21,941 nt of DNA from Patescibacteria group bacterium (GTDB taxonomy: Bacteria; Patescibacteriota; Gracilibacteria; UM-FILTER-43-11): NCBI GenBank assembly GCA_029260985.1, contig JAJDCE010000097.1, forward strand, positions 1 through 21,941. Direction: 5' to 3'. The notes beneath the pieces are model-generated. The model was given only the letters and a program-made list of their open reading frames with translations, was not told the DNA's origin and did not search any database. Shown one piece after another: positions 7,602 to 13,650 of the stretch. A program made the translations under genes and the position numbers. Position 1 is the first letter of the stretch; each line of letters begins with the position of its first letter.

Positions 7602-7630
7602 TTGAGACTTATCGCAAAAAATGATATAAT
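7602..7630 (+). promoter_or_regulatory. Promoter of the LOG-like gene
   Basis: TTGAGA, a 17-bp spacer and a perfect TATAAT lie 25 bp before the ATG at 7656. This is a strong sigma70-type match; predicted transcripts would have a leader of about 20 nt. Confidence 0.7.
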
Positions 7631-7655
7631 AATAAGATAAATCTAAGTCTAAATT

Positions 7656-8249
7656 ATGAAACTGCGTATCGGAGTAATGGGTTCAGCTCAAGGGCCGACC
7701 ATCGAAAATCAGGAAAATATCAAAAAATCAATTGAAGTCGGTCATCATATCGCTAAAAACGACTGCATTCTGGTGAATGGAGCCTGCCCGGGATTGCCCG
7801 ACGAAGCAGCCTTTGGAGCGCATAATGAAGGAGGCTTAGTGATGGGCGTTTCACCGGCATTTAGTGAAAAAGAGCACACCGAAAAATACAAATCGCCAAA
7901 GGAATACTACGACATTATCCTATACACTGGCCTCGGTTTAATGGAGCGTGATATTATCAACATCCGAAGCAGTGACGCCATTATACTATTAGGGGGAGGT
8001 GTCGGAACTTTAAATGAGTTTACGGTGGCCTACGACGAAGGAAAGCCGATTGGGGTTTTAAAAGGCAGTGGGGGAGTATCGGATCATATCAAAGACATTC
8101 TTGATATCTGTGATAGGCCAATGTCCGAAAATATCGTATTTGACTCAGACCCGGAGGCTTTGGTGAAAAAAGTGATGGACATTATCAAAAATCACCCTCA
8201 GCCCATGTCAGAAGACCAGAGAGTGATCTCAGGCAAAGAGTCAAATTAA
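7656..8249 (+). CDS. LOG/TIGR00725-like Rossmann-fold nucleotide-binding protein
   Basis: A 197-residue member of the SLOG/LOG superfamily. It opens with a Rossmann strand and glycine turn (RIGVMGSAQGP, 4-13), has a second nucleotide-contact strand (LVNGACPGLPDEAA, 39-52), and carries the family loop LLGGGVGTLNE (111-121). An MERD motif (96-99) stands where LOG phosphoribohydrolases have their catalytic Arg. True LOG enzymes carry PGGxGTxxE, so the match is close but not exact, and activity on cytokinin-like nucleotides is not implied. This fits the family of conserved bacterial proteins annotated TIGR00725, whose role is unknown. It has its own promoter, so it is probably monocistronic, and is divergent from the PBP gene. 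Confidence 0.75.
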   Translation: MKLRIGVMGSAQGPTIENQENIKKSIEVGHHIAKNDCILVNGACPGLPDEAAFGAHNEGGLVMGVSPAFSEKEHTEKYKSPKEYYDIILYTGLGLMERDIINIRSSDAIILLGGGVGTLNEFTVAYDEGKPIGVLKGSGGVSDHIKDILDICDRPMSENIVFDSDPEALVKKVMDIIKNHPQPMSEDQRVISGKESN

Positions 8250-8276
8250 CAGGATGTACAATGGTCTGTAAAATTT

Positions 8277-8329
8277 CTGAAGGCGAGAATCCGAATTCCC
8301 GCTGACACGATTGCAGAATCCATCTTCAG
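8277..8329. repeat. 54-bp dispersed palindrome family, diverged copy
   Basis: CTGAAGGCGAG at the start and a CTTCAG end enclose degenerate inner arms. The first 11 bases and the last 6 equal those of the element at 15818-15871, and much of the middle aligns (for example CACGATTGCAGAATC against CGCGATTACGCAATC). It lies between the LOG-like gene and the secE promoter. It is probably a decayed copy of the same element. Confidence 0.55.
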
Positions 8330-8360
8330 ATATATTGACAATTTGCTTTTTAAAAATGTC

Positions 8361-8389
8361 TTGCCTACAGAGAAACCGTCTGCTAAAAT
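8361..8389 (+). promoter_or_regulatory. Promoter of the secE-nusG-rplK-rplA cluster
   Basis: TTGCCT (8361-8366), a 17-bp spacer and TAAAAT (8384-8389), with a TGC just before the -10 (extended -10), lie 31 bp ahead of the secE ATG. A second TTGACA is at 8335-8340, but no good -10 box matches it. Confidence 0.6.
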
Positions 8390-8420
8390 TTGTGGGCTTT
8401 TAAATATATGTTTCTTCAAT

Positions 8421-8606
8421 ATGAATAAAATAAAGCAATATCTAAAGAATAGTGTGGCAGAATTTAATAATGTCACCTGGCCTACAAGAAAGCAGGCAAT
8501 TCGCATCTCAACGATTGTGTTTATCTTCATGATCATCAGTGCCGCCATCCTAGGAGTTGTCGACCAACTTCTTTCAGTGGGTTATAAATTTTTATTAAGT
8601 CTCTAA
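8421..8606 (+). CDS. secE: Preprotein translocase subunit SecE
   Basis: Small membrane subunit of the SecYEG channel. I place the start at 8421 rather than at an in-frame ATG at 8343. From 8421 the protein begins MNKIKQYLKN, as expected for SecE, and the predicted promoter overlaps the longer version. The 61 residues contain the amphipathic helix with the hallmark EFNNVTWPTRKQA (13-25), followed by one TM helix (about 30-50). It is the short, single-TM type found in most bacteria. Its place immediately before nusG is the classical order. Confidence 0.93.
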   Translation: MNKIKQYLKNSVAEFNNVTWPTRKQAIRISTIVFIFMIISAAILGVVDQLLSVGYKFLLSL

Positions 8607-8619
8607 AGATTAATCCTTA

Positions 8620-8643
8620 ACCTGCCTGCCAGCAAAGGCAGGT
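8620..8643. repeat. ACCTGCC/GGCAGGT hairpin between secE and nusG
   Basis: ACCTGCC (8620-8626) and GGCAGGT (8637-8643) pair around a 10-nt loop. There is no T tract, so it is not an obvious terminator. A close relative is the hairpin at 21783-21808, which points to a dispersed palindrome family. The flanks carry a direct repeat of TTAATCCT. Confidence 0.5.
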
Positions 8644-8670
8644 CCTGAATTCTTAATCCTAAATTAATTT

Positions 8671-9216
8671 ATGGCAAAACAAGCAACAGGAACAGGCCGG
8701 AATTGGTACGTACTGCACACCTACTCAGGATATGAAGATGCGGTTGAAAAAGCGCTGAGACAACGTATTGAAGCCTTCAATATGCAGGATTATATCTTTG
8801 ACGTAAAAGTACCTAAAGAAGGGCAGATTGTGATCAAGAGAGGGGAGCCGGTACAGGAGAAAAAGAGAATCTTCCCGGGTTACGTACTCGTTGAAATGCA
8901 GGTAACCGACTACTCATGGTATGTGGTACGAAACACACCAAACGTCACAGGTTTCGTGGGTTCAGGAAATATTCCGGTAGCCGTAACACCGGAAGAATTC
9001 GGAGTAATCGAAAAAAGAACCGGTATGGAACAGCCCAAATTCAAGATTGATTTCAAAGTAGGGGAGCATGTGGGAATCATCAGTGGTCCTTTTGCCAATT
9101 ACGATGGAGTGATCGACAAAATTGACCCTGAAAAAGGGAAGGTAAAAGTCCTCGTTTCAATTTTTGACCGTGAAACACCTGTCGAACTGGATTTCACTCA
9201 AGTAAAGAAGAAATAA
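8671..9216 (+). CDS. nusG: Transcription termination/antitermination factor NusG
   Basis: Universal elongation factor bound to RNA polymerase, coupling transcription to ribosomes or Rho. The 181 residues have the NGN domain, starting RNWYVLHTYSGYEDAVEKAL (10-29) with PGYVLVEM (69-76) and a VRNTPNVTGFVG segment. A linker leads to the C-terminal KOW domain (VGEHVGIISGPFANYDG onward). Length and order match standard NusG, with no insert domain. It lies between secE and, after one extra gene, rplK. Confidence 0.96.
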   Translation: MAKQATGTGRNWYVLHTYSGYEDAVEKALRQRIEAFNMQDYIFDVKVPKEGQIVIKRGEPVQEKKRIFPGYVLVEMQVTDYSWYVVRNTPNVTGFVGSGNIPVAVTPEEFGVIEKRTGMEQPKFKIDFKVGEHVGIISGPFANYDGVIDKIDPEKGKVKVLVSIFDRETPVELDFTQVKKK

Positions 9217-9219
9217 GCT

Positions 9220-9846
9220 ATGAAGAAAATCCCACTCACACTAGGGTTTCTGGTTTTGATTGGCCTCTTTGTCACGGCAGATCTTTATCTGAATAAACTA
9301 AATCCCGAAGTAGCCCTTAGTGATTTTAAAAAAGTGACAACGGGAGAGGTAGAAGCTGAAGTAAAGGAAGAGGGATTCATCGATTCAGCCTTTAAACTTG
9401 AGCAAGTCTTCAGTAAATATACTGTGAAGTCTCAGACTCAAAGCAGTCAATTATTCGATAATATTGACTTAAGTAGCCTTGGTAATGTTAAAATCTATCG
9501 CCATAAGCTGAAAAAAGGCGCTTCAAATGTAGTGCTTTACGAGATCTTAGGTCCAAAGGGGCAGGGAGCGATCACTTATTTACAGCTTAAGCTGCAATTT
9601 GTAGCCCAGATTGATGGCACCAACGAAACGATCAACGAAGTAGAAAACTATGGTGACAACAGTCTGTTTTACAATGACGAAAATCATTCAAACACTGCCT
9701 TTCTGCTGATGCAAACCGGCGACCACTTATATGGATTCCAATTCAACAAAAAGAATCCTGAAACCGGCGAAGATTCAATTGTATATCAGGAGGTTCAGGA
9801 AATGATTAAATTATTATCTCCAAGCGAGGAAACAAGTAATTCTTAA
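9220..9846 (+). CDS. Membrane-anchored hypothetical protein inserted between nusG and rplK
   Basis: This 208-residue protein is not recognised. It starts 3 bp after the nusG stop and ends 11 bp before rplK, so it is surely co-transcribed with translation genes. An N-terminal hydrophobic helix (about 5-23, IPLTLGFLVLIGLFVTADLYL) without a lipobox Cys looks like a signal anchor. The rest is a soluble domain facing outside, with alternating beta strands (GNVKIYRHKL, VVLYEILG, ITYLQLKLQFVAQI, LYGFQFNKK) and a Ser/Glu tail. No catalytic motif is visible. The usual operon has nusG directly followed by rplK, so the gene is an unusual insertion. Its function is unknown. Confidence 0.75.
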   Translation: MKKIPLTLGFLVLIGLFVTADLYLNKLNPEVALSDFKKVTTGEVEAEVKEEGFIDSAFKLEQVFSKYTVKSQTQSSQLFDNIDLSSLGNVKIYRHKLKKGASNVVLYEILGPKGQGAITYLQLKLQFVAQIDGTNETINEVENYGDNSLFYNDENHSNTAFLLMQTGDHLYGFQFNKKNPETGEDSIVYQEVQEMIKLLSPSEETSNS

Positions 9847-9857
9847 CCCAACTAGAC

Positions 9858-10283
9858 GTGTCTAAAAAAGTCATACAACTTATTAAATTACAAATCCCAG
9901 CCGGCAAGGCAAATCCTGCACCGCCAGTCGGTCCGGCCTTAGGTCAGCATGGCCTTAACATTCAGGACTTCTGCTCACAGTTCAACGAAAAAACCAAGGA
10001 ATTGGGTGATACAGTCGTACCTGTCGTAATCAGTGTAAATGAAGATAAATCTTTTTCATTTATTATGAAGACGGCTCCTGCATCAGAAATGATCAAGAAA
10101 GCCATCAACCTAAAATCCGGAAGCGCCGTACCTCATAAAGATAAGGTGGGGGTTTTACCAAAGGCCAAACTGAAAGAAATTGCTGAAAAGAAAATGGATG
10201 ATCTGAACGCCAACGACGTTGAACAGGCCATGAAAGTGATCGCCGGAACCGCCCGCTCAATGGGGGTAACAATTGAAGAATAA
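9858..10283 (+). CDS. rplK: 50S ribosomal protein L11
   Basis: Ribosomal stalk-base protein binding 23S rRNA at the GTPase centre. The gene starts with GTG at 9858; the product reads MSKKVIQLIKLQIPAGKANP and then APPVGPALGQHGLNI, the strongly conserved L11 N-terminal domain. The C-terminal RNA-binding domain (about 70-141) has the VGVLPKAKLKEIAEKKM stretch and ends AGTARSMGVTIEE. Length 141 matches the family. The conserved region permits no other start. Confidence 0.97.
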   Translation: MSKKVIQLIKLQIPAGKANPAPPVGPALGQHGLNIQDFCSQFNEKTKELGDTVVPVVISVNEDKSFSFIMKTAPASEMIKKAINLKSGSAVPHKDKVGVLPKAKLKEIAEKKMDDLNANDVEQAMKVIAGTARSMGVTIEE

Positions 10284-10287
10284 CCTA

Positions 10288-10400
10288 ATTTCGCAATTCG
10301 CATTTCTGATTTCGCATTTTATTTAGCAATTATCATTTACTAAGTTCGAATGCAAAGTATCAAAATGATTGAATAAAATCTCAAATGCGAATTGCGAAAT
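10288..10400. repeat. Perfect 18-bp inverted repeat flanking a 77-bp spacer
   Basis: ATTTCGCAATTCGCATTT (10288-10305) is the exact reverse complement of 10383-10400. A third partial copy of the TTTCGCATTT part lies at 10310-10319. The pair sits in the rplK-rplA gap, upstream of the L1 leader. In RNA it would form an 18-bp stem with a large AT-rich loop. It could be a small mobile relic or a regulatory fold. Confidence 0.75.
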
Positions 10401-10413
10401 ACTAAATATATTT

Positions 10414-10453
10414 GTGGGAGGCCTCGACAGCCATTAATACCACGCAACCATTT
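10414..10453 (+). promoter_or_regulatory. Probable ribosomal protein L1 leader (autoregulatory RNA site) of rplA
   Basis: The sequence GTGGGAGGC, then GCC, then TACCAC and TTTAAT reproduces the order of the L1-binding site of 23S rRNA (helices 76-77; E. coli GUGGGAGGC...AGCC...UACCAC...UUUAAU). GTGG (10414-10417) pairs with CCAC (10440-10443), and inner GGC (10420-10422) with GCC (10430-10432), leaving an asymmetric A/T-rich internal loop. The site ends about 7 bp before the rplA ATG, so L1 binding would block its own translation. Confidence 0.65.
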
Positions 10454-10459
10454 AATAAC

Positions 10460-11164
10460 ATGAAGTACACGAAGAATTACAAGAAAGCGCTTGATACGCT
10501 AAAAGATAAGAAAGTTTATAATCTGTCTGAAGCGGTAAAGCTCGCTAAAGAAAATAGTTCTACTAAATTTGATAGCACTGCTGAGGTGCACTTCAATTTA
10601 AACATAGATCCAAAACAAGCTGACCAGATGGTCCGAAGCACCGTTGTTCTGCCTCACGGAACAGGTAAAAAGCTAAAGATCGCCGCCGTTGTTCCCGATG
10701 ATCAGGTGAAAGCGGCAAAAGACGCTGGAGCCACATCAGCTGGCTTGGAAGATCTCATCGCGGAATTCGAGAAAGGGAAATTCAAATACGATGTGGTCGT
10801 TGCCTCAACCGGCGTGATGAAGAATTTAGGAAAAGTGGCAAAGATTCTTGGGCAAAAAGGATTGATGCCAAATCCAAAATCCGGAACCGTCACTGATGAT
10901 GTTGTCAAAACGATCGAAGAGCTCGGTCGCGGACGTGTTGAGCTTAGAAACGACAAAGAAGGAAACGTTCACGCCATATTTGGTAAAGTTTCTTTTAAGC
11001 AAGACGAACTGGAAAACAACATTAAGTCACTCTTAACCACCATCCGGGATAATAAGCCAAGTGGTATTAAAGGAAGCTATGTCAAATCCATTACAGTAAC
11101 CACTACAATGGGGCCAGGCATTCGATTGGATGTGAATGAGGTTATGTCTAGTTTATCCAAATAG
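10460..11164 (+). CDS. rplA: 50S ribosomal protein L1
   Basis: L1-stalk protein that also acts as a translational repressor. I choose the ATG at 10460, giving 234 residues starting MKYTKNYKKALDTLKDK. A longer frame from a TTG at 10412 would run through the L1 leader and adds nothing conserved. Typical L1 blocks are present: SEAVKLAKENSSTKFDSTAE (early), VVLPHGTGK, GLMPNPKSGTVTDDV (about 140-154) and the end block GPGIRLDVNEV. The usual downstream partners rplJ and rplL are absent; a repeat region and dut follow instead. Confidence 0.96.
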   Translation: MKYTKNYKKALDTLKDKKVYNLSEAVKLAKENSSTKFDSTAEVHFNLNIDPKQADQMVRSTVVLPHGTGKKLKIAAVVPDDQVKAAKDAGATSAGLEDLIAEFEKGKFKYDVVVASTGVMKNLGKVAKILGQKGLMPNPKSGTVTDDVVKTIEELGRGRVELRNDKEGNVHAIFGKVSFKQDELENNIKSLLTTIRDNKPSGIKGSYVKSITVTTTMGPGIRLDVNEVMSSLSK

Positions 11165-11187
11165 CCTTCAAATTGCTTTCTGTTCTC

Positions 11188-11204
11188 CTCCGCCATTGGC
11201 GGAG
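11188..11204. repeat. Short hairpin CTCCGCC/GGCGGAG after rplA
   Basis: A perfect 7-bp stem with an ATT loop, 24 bp after the rplA stop. There is no T tract behind it, so it is more like one of the dispersed palindromes of this genome than a classical terminator, although it may still slow or protect the 3' end of the transcript. Confidence 0.5.
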
Positions 11205-11210
11205 AATCAC

Positions 11211-11303
11211 GCTATCAAATCGCTGACAAATAAAAATGATAGCAATCTGACAGCCATTTGATAGCAACTTGATAGCAATCTGACAGCAATCTGATAGCCA
11301 TTT
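11211..11303 (+). repeat. 11-bp tandem repeat GAYAGCNAYYT (six units) with inverted units
   Basis: Six head-to-tail 11-bp units run from 11238 to 11303: GATAGCAATCT, GACAGCCATTT, GATAGCAACTT, GATAGCAATCT, GACAGCAATCT, GATAGCCATTT. They end 6 bp before the dut ATG. Just upstream, 11211-11228 carries the same unit inverted and can pair with 11248-11265 at 16 of 18 positions, so the array can fold back. The period is close to one turn of DNA. A second array of the same unit is at 16758-16801. Confidence 0.85.
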
Positions 11304-11309
11304 GAAATA

Positions 11310-11744
11310 ATGAAAGTAAGAATCAAAAGAATCGATAAATCCCTTCCGCTTCCGGTCTACGAAACCGGTGGATCTGTTGGGTTCGATCTTTTAGCACGTG
11401 AAGACACCGAGATACAGCCCGATTCAATTGAACTGATCCCTGCCAATACAATTGTTGAGGTGCCGAAAGGATATTCTCTTATTTTAGCGTCCCGCAGTTC
11501 AACACCACGAAAACATGGCCTAACAAAGCCGCACGGCATCGGCGTAATCGATCAGGACTATTGCGGCAGTAAAGATGAGCTCAAAATTCAGATGATGAAC
11601 TTTACCAGAAAGCCAGTCACTATAAAAAAAGGCACTAAGGTTGCCCAGGGTTTATTCGTTCGGGTAGATCGGCTGGAATTTGAGGAGGTGGATGAGATAA
11701 AAGCTGAAAGCAGGGGGGGGTTTGGGTCAACCGACATAAATTAA
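11310..11744 (+). CDS. dut: Deoxyuridine 5'-triphosphate nucleotidohydrolase (dUTPase)
   Basis: Hydrolyses dUTP to dUMP and pyrophosphate, keeping uracil out of DNA and feeding dTMP synthesis. The 144-residue protein shows all five trimeric dUTPase motifs: GSVGFDL (21-27), SRSS (61-64), GIGVIDQDYCG (76-86, with catalytic D81), KVAQGL (110-115) and the C-terminal RGGFGST (135-141) that closes over the nucleotide. Length is normal. The start codon directly follows the 11-bp repeat array and has no Shine-Dalgarno sequence. A small acidic gene follows 18 bp later and may be co-transcribed. Confidence 0.96.
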   Translation: MKVRIKRIDKSLPLPVYETGGSVGFDLLAREDTEIQPDSIELIPANTIVEVPKGYSLILASRSSTPRKHGLTKPHGIGVIDQDYCGSKDELKIQMMNFTRKPVTIKKGTKVAQGLFVRVDRLEFEEVDEIKAESRGGFGSTDIN

Positions 11745-11762
11745 CATTTAACAATATATAAA

Positions 11763-12041
11763 ATGGGTGAAAGACCACAATTGATTGAGGATATACATGA
11801 AGGGCAAGCTGGCCCGCTAGATCTGAATTCATTTGGCTATTCAGATGAAGAGCTGAATGCTATGCCATCCGAAACACTTTTAAAGATAATAAATGAGCTC
11901 GATTCAGATAGGTCTAGAGCGCTTAGGGTATTAATGCCTGCTAATACTGAAAACGAAGAAGATAAGGAGTATCGTCAATTACTGATCTCAGAATTTAGGA
12001 CTACTATTAAACGGCTGGCTAATCCTGGATGGCCGGAATAA
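11763..12041 (+). CDS. Small acidic hypothetical protein
   Basis: A 92-residue, strongly acidic protein without TM segment or known motif. It is mainly helical by eye: DEELNAMPSETLLKIINELDSDRSRALRVLM, then a charged linker (NTENEEDKEY) and a last helix (RQLLISEFRTTIKRLANP). It follows dut by 18 bp on the same strand. I do not recognise it and give no function; it could be a protein-protein adaptor. Confidence 0.6.
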   Translation: MGERPQLIEDIHEGQAGPLDLNSFGYSDEELNAMPSETLLKIINELDSDRSRALRVLMPANTENEEDKEYRQLLISEFRTTIKRLANPGWPE

Positions 12042-12239
12042 ATGGGAGAGTTTGGAAGTAGTGGCAATTAGGCTGTACGTATAATAACTAATTGTGGGAT
12101 GTAGTAGTAAATTGGTCTTTAATTTTTGATTATTCAGGCACTGATTTCTATTTATGAAATAGTTTCCAAATCTCGCAATAGAAAAAGTGTAATAAAATGG
12201 GTGTTTTTGAGTTATAAGGTTTGTATACGGAAAGTTCCT

Positions 12240-12430
12240 TTAAATTAATGGTACCGTAAGGTCGTCGGGGTGAGAGCCGACGGAAAATAAATTGAATTGC
12301 TGACAGGGGGGATCCCCTCACAAGAGCAGTTACCAAGACCAATAACATGTGGTGTTAGGATTCTCTCAAAAGTCTCTTGCGCCATTAGGCGAAGCAATTC
12401 GTTCTAACGCCACTTGTTATTGGTTTTTTT
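12240..12430 (+). ncRNA. Candidate structured RNA ending in a long intrinsic terminator
   Basis: No intact gene covers this stretch, but nested pairing is dense. TGGTA (12249-12253) pairs with TACCA (12331-12335), closing a junction. The junction holds hairpin CGTCGG/CCGACG (12263-12268, 12277-12282) and an arm with TTGCT/AGCAG (12297-12301, 12325-12329) capped by AGGGG/CCCCT (12305-12309, 12314-12318). The terminator hairpin at 12339-12423 plus seven T follows directly. I cannot match it to tmRNA, RNase P RNA, SRP RNA, 6S or a known riboswitch. It may be a small RNA or a leader whose gene has been lost. The exact 5' end is uncertain; TTGATT-N17-TATTTA near 12125-12155 is a weak promoter candidate. 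Confidence 0.45.
12339..12430 (+). terminator. Very long terminator hairpin with seven-T tail
   Basis: CCAATAACA (12339-12347) pairs with TGTTATTGG (12415-12423). After one T/T mismatch, ten more pairs follow (12349-12358 with 12404-12413, one G-T). The 45-nt loop contains a small CGCC-ATTA-GGCG hairpin. Seven T come next (12424-12430). The stem is far longer than an ordinary terminator needs, which suggests a second role. Confidence 0.75.
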
Positions 12431-12442
12431 GTATCTAAGATA

Positions 12443-12509
12443 TTTAGGAAGTAGTACCCTGCACGCCTGATAAGCAGGATAACGGTGTGTAGAGTAGCTA
12501 CTTCCTAAA
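12443..12509. repeat. Fold-back element with perfect 12-bp stem
   Basis: TTTAGGAAGTAG (12443-12454) is exactly reverse-complementary to 12498-12509. Inside, CACGCC (12462-12467) pairs with GGTGTG (12484-12489), with one G-T pair. It begins 12 bp after the T tract of the preceding terminator. It could be a structured RNA arm or the palindromic end of a small transposon; neither is proven. Confidence 0.55.
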
Positions 12510-12514
12510 GCATC

Positions 12515-12706
12515 TGGCGGAAGCTAGTGGAGGTCGTGGACGAAACATTGCGTAATCGTAGGATGTAATGATATCGCTAAAGACTCAGCAGGTAGAAAGT
12601 ACAATCGTATTCCAAAATATACCCGTGTGGTAAATGGAAAAAAACAAACGGTTGATGCTCATGCAAGGAGTAATAAAGCAACTTGCAATCACAAGAAGGT
12701 TACGTA
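12515..12706 (+). pseudogene. Broken coding remnant of a small basic protein
   Basis: Two protein-like stretches lie in different frames on the plus strand. One reads AEASGGRGRNIA and stops at TAA. About 25 bp on, another reads AKDSAGRKYNRIPKYTRVV, then NGKKQTVDAHARSNKATC, and stops with TAA at about 12704-12706 in the hairpin that follows. The second frame has no ATG, GTG or TTG start ahead of it before an in-frame TAG. A small insertion (TAATCGTAGGATG and neighbours) between the two could have broken one basic, Gly/Arg-rich protein. Weak evidence; it may be chance. Confidence 0.3.
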
Positions 12707-12721
12707 AAAACGTAACCTTCT
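12694..12721. repeat. Perfect 11-bp hairpin
   Basis: AGAAGGTTACG (12694-12704) and CGTAACCTTCT (12711-12721) form a perfect stem with a 6-nt TAAAAA loop, covering the stop of the coding remnant. There is no clean T tract on either side (TAAAATTTCT on plus). It may be a weak terminator. Confidence 0.6.
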
Positions 12722-12730
12722 AAAATTTCT

Positions 12731-12770
12731 AAGCCTCATATTACCACGATAATGTGAGGCTTTTGCTTTC
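12731..12770 (+). terminator. Intrinsic terminator, 13-bp stem
   Basis: AAGCCTCATATTA pairs with TAATGTGAGGCTT (one G-T pair) around a CCACGA loop, followed by TTGCTTTC. It closes the transcription of the 12.2-12.7 kb region before the AT-rich gap. Confidence 0.65.
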
Positions 12771-13078
12771 TGACTATTAAAATCAGATTCATAGTCGCCA
12801 AAGACAACCAAAAATCTGTTTTTAAACACCTTGGTATTTGTTTTCTGAATGGATGGTCATTTTATCTACTTTTTTATTTTTCGTCAAGTTCACCTTTAAA
12901 TTGTACCATTTTGCACAATAAAAACAAACATTTGTTTACTTTCTCGTACAACTCCTTTTCAAAATATTTGCCTGGATAATTCATAATATAGGTATATATT
13001 TACTGCTATTTACCACAATTAGTTATTATACGTAATCAATCCTTAAAACACCCAAAATACATAATCATTTATTCAAAC
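12771..13078. other. AT-rich gap without recognised feature
   Basis: About 300 bp of AT-rich sequence between the terminator and the end of the minus-strand operon. No open frame of protein-like composition, no tRNA and no clear hairpin with a T tract was seen on either strand. It contains runs of T and several TATA-like words, but no convincing -35/-10 pair. Confidence 0.5.
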
Positions 13079-13639
13079 TCAAAGCTTCAGCTTCGGCGGA
13101 AAGAATTCTTTGCGGATAAACAGTAGAGCTAATCCAATTGCACCAGACAGCAGCAGAGTAAACAAGGCTCCGAACGCATAGCTTCGGGTAATTTCAGCCT
13201 GCTCATAATCAACATTCGATAGAACAAACTTAGTATTGGTATTCGCATTATATAGATCAACTTTTGACTGAAGAAAATCCTTCACATCAGTCAGCTTATT
13301 ATAGTCGATCGGCTCTGGAGTGGTGATGGTAAAAACAAAGTTCTGCCTTTCCTGCGCATGCATATTAAGCTCAATAGAATCCGGGAGTTCAACATTATCA
13401 ATCAGCTCCTGGCGGAAATTAGGGAATTTGGTCCAGCCAATCATGGTTTGGCCAAAATAGTGAGCTCCTTCATTAAGCTTATGAAGATCAGCCCCGTCAA
13501 ATTTAATACCGAGAGTTGAAAACACCTTGCTCTCGTAACGCGGAGCCGTGTATTTAATCGACGACAAAGCAAAAATCAACTGACCTAAAACAATAAGCCC
13601 GATAAGAAATCTAAGAGGAAGGAAATCTAATTTACGCAT
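13079..13639 (-). CDS. Two-TM membrane hypothetical protein
   Basis: A 186-residue protein, unrecognised, with one TM helix at each end (about 9-28 and 153-175) and a soluble middle domain of about 120 residues that should face outside. A short basic tail (RKEFFPPKLKL) follows TM2. This outline (TM, extracellular alpha/beta domain, TM) resembles chain-length regulators of the Wzz type, but no Wzz motif is seen, so no function is given. It lies 11 bp after the TPR gene on the same strand, so the two are one operon and may form a membrane complex. Stops on TGA, one of few in the window. Confidence 0.7.
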   Translation of the reverse strand: MRKLDFLPLRFLIGLIVLGQLIFALSSIKYTAPRYESKVFSTLGIKFDGADLHKLNEGAHYFGQTMIGWTKFPNFRQELIDNVELPDSIELNMHAQERQNFVFTITTPEPIDYNKLTDVKDFLQSKVDLYNANTNTKFVLSNVDYEQAEITRSYAFGALFTLLLSGAIGLALLFIRKEFFPPKLKL

Positions 13640-13650
13640 AGAAGCAAAAG

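Noticed and set aside
8343..8420. Longer secE start at ATG 8343
   Set aside because: The added residues overlap the predicted promoter and are not SecE-like; the usual N-terminus starts at 8421.
10412..10459. Longer rplA start at TTG 10412
   Set aside because: The extra 16 codons run through the L1 leader and have no L1-family similarity; ATG at 10460 gives the normal N-terminus.
11238..11303. CRISPR array
   Set aside because: Units are 11 bp and directly abutting, without spacers; no cas genes are present.
12148..12348. Minus-strand open frame of 66 codons
   Set aside because: It lies antisense to the structured RNA candidate; composition is not protein-like and it depends on the hairpin sequence.
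12240..12720. tmRNA or RNase P RNA
   Set aside because: No tRNA-like T-arm (TTCGA type) with acceptor end and CCA, no convincing tag reading frame, and none of the conserved RNase P core blocks were found.
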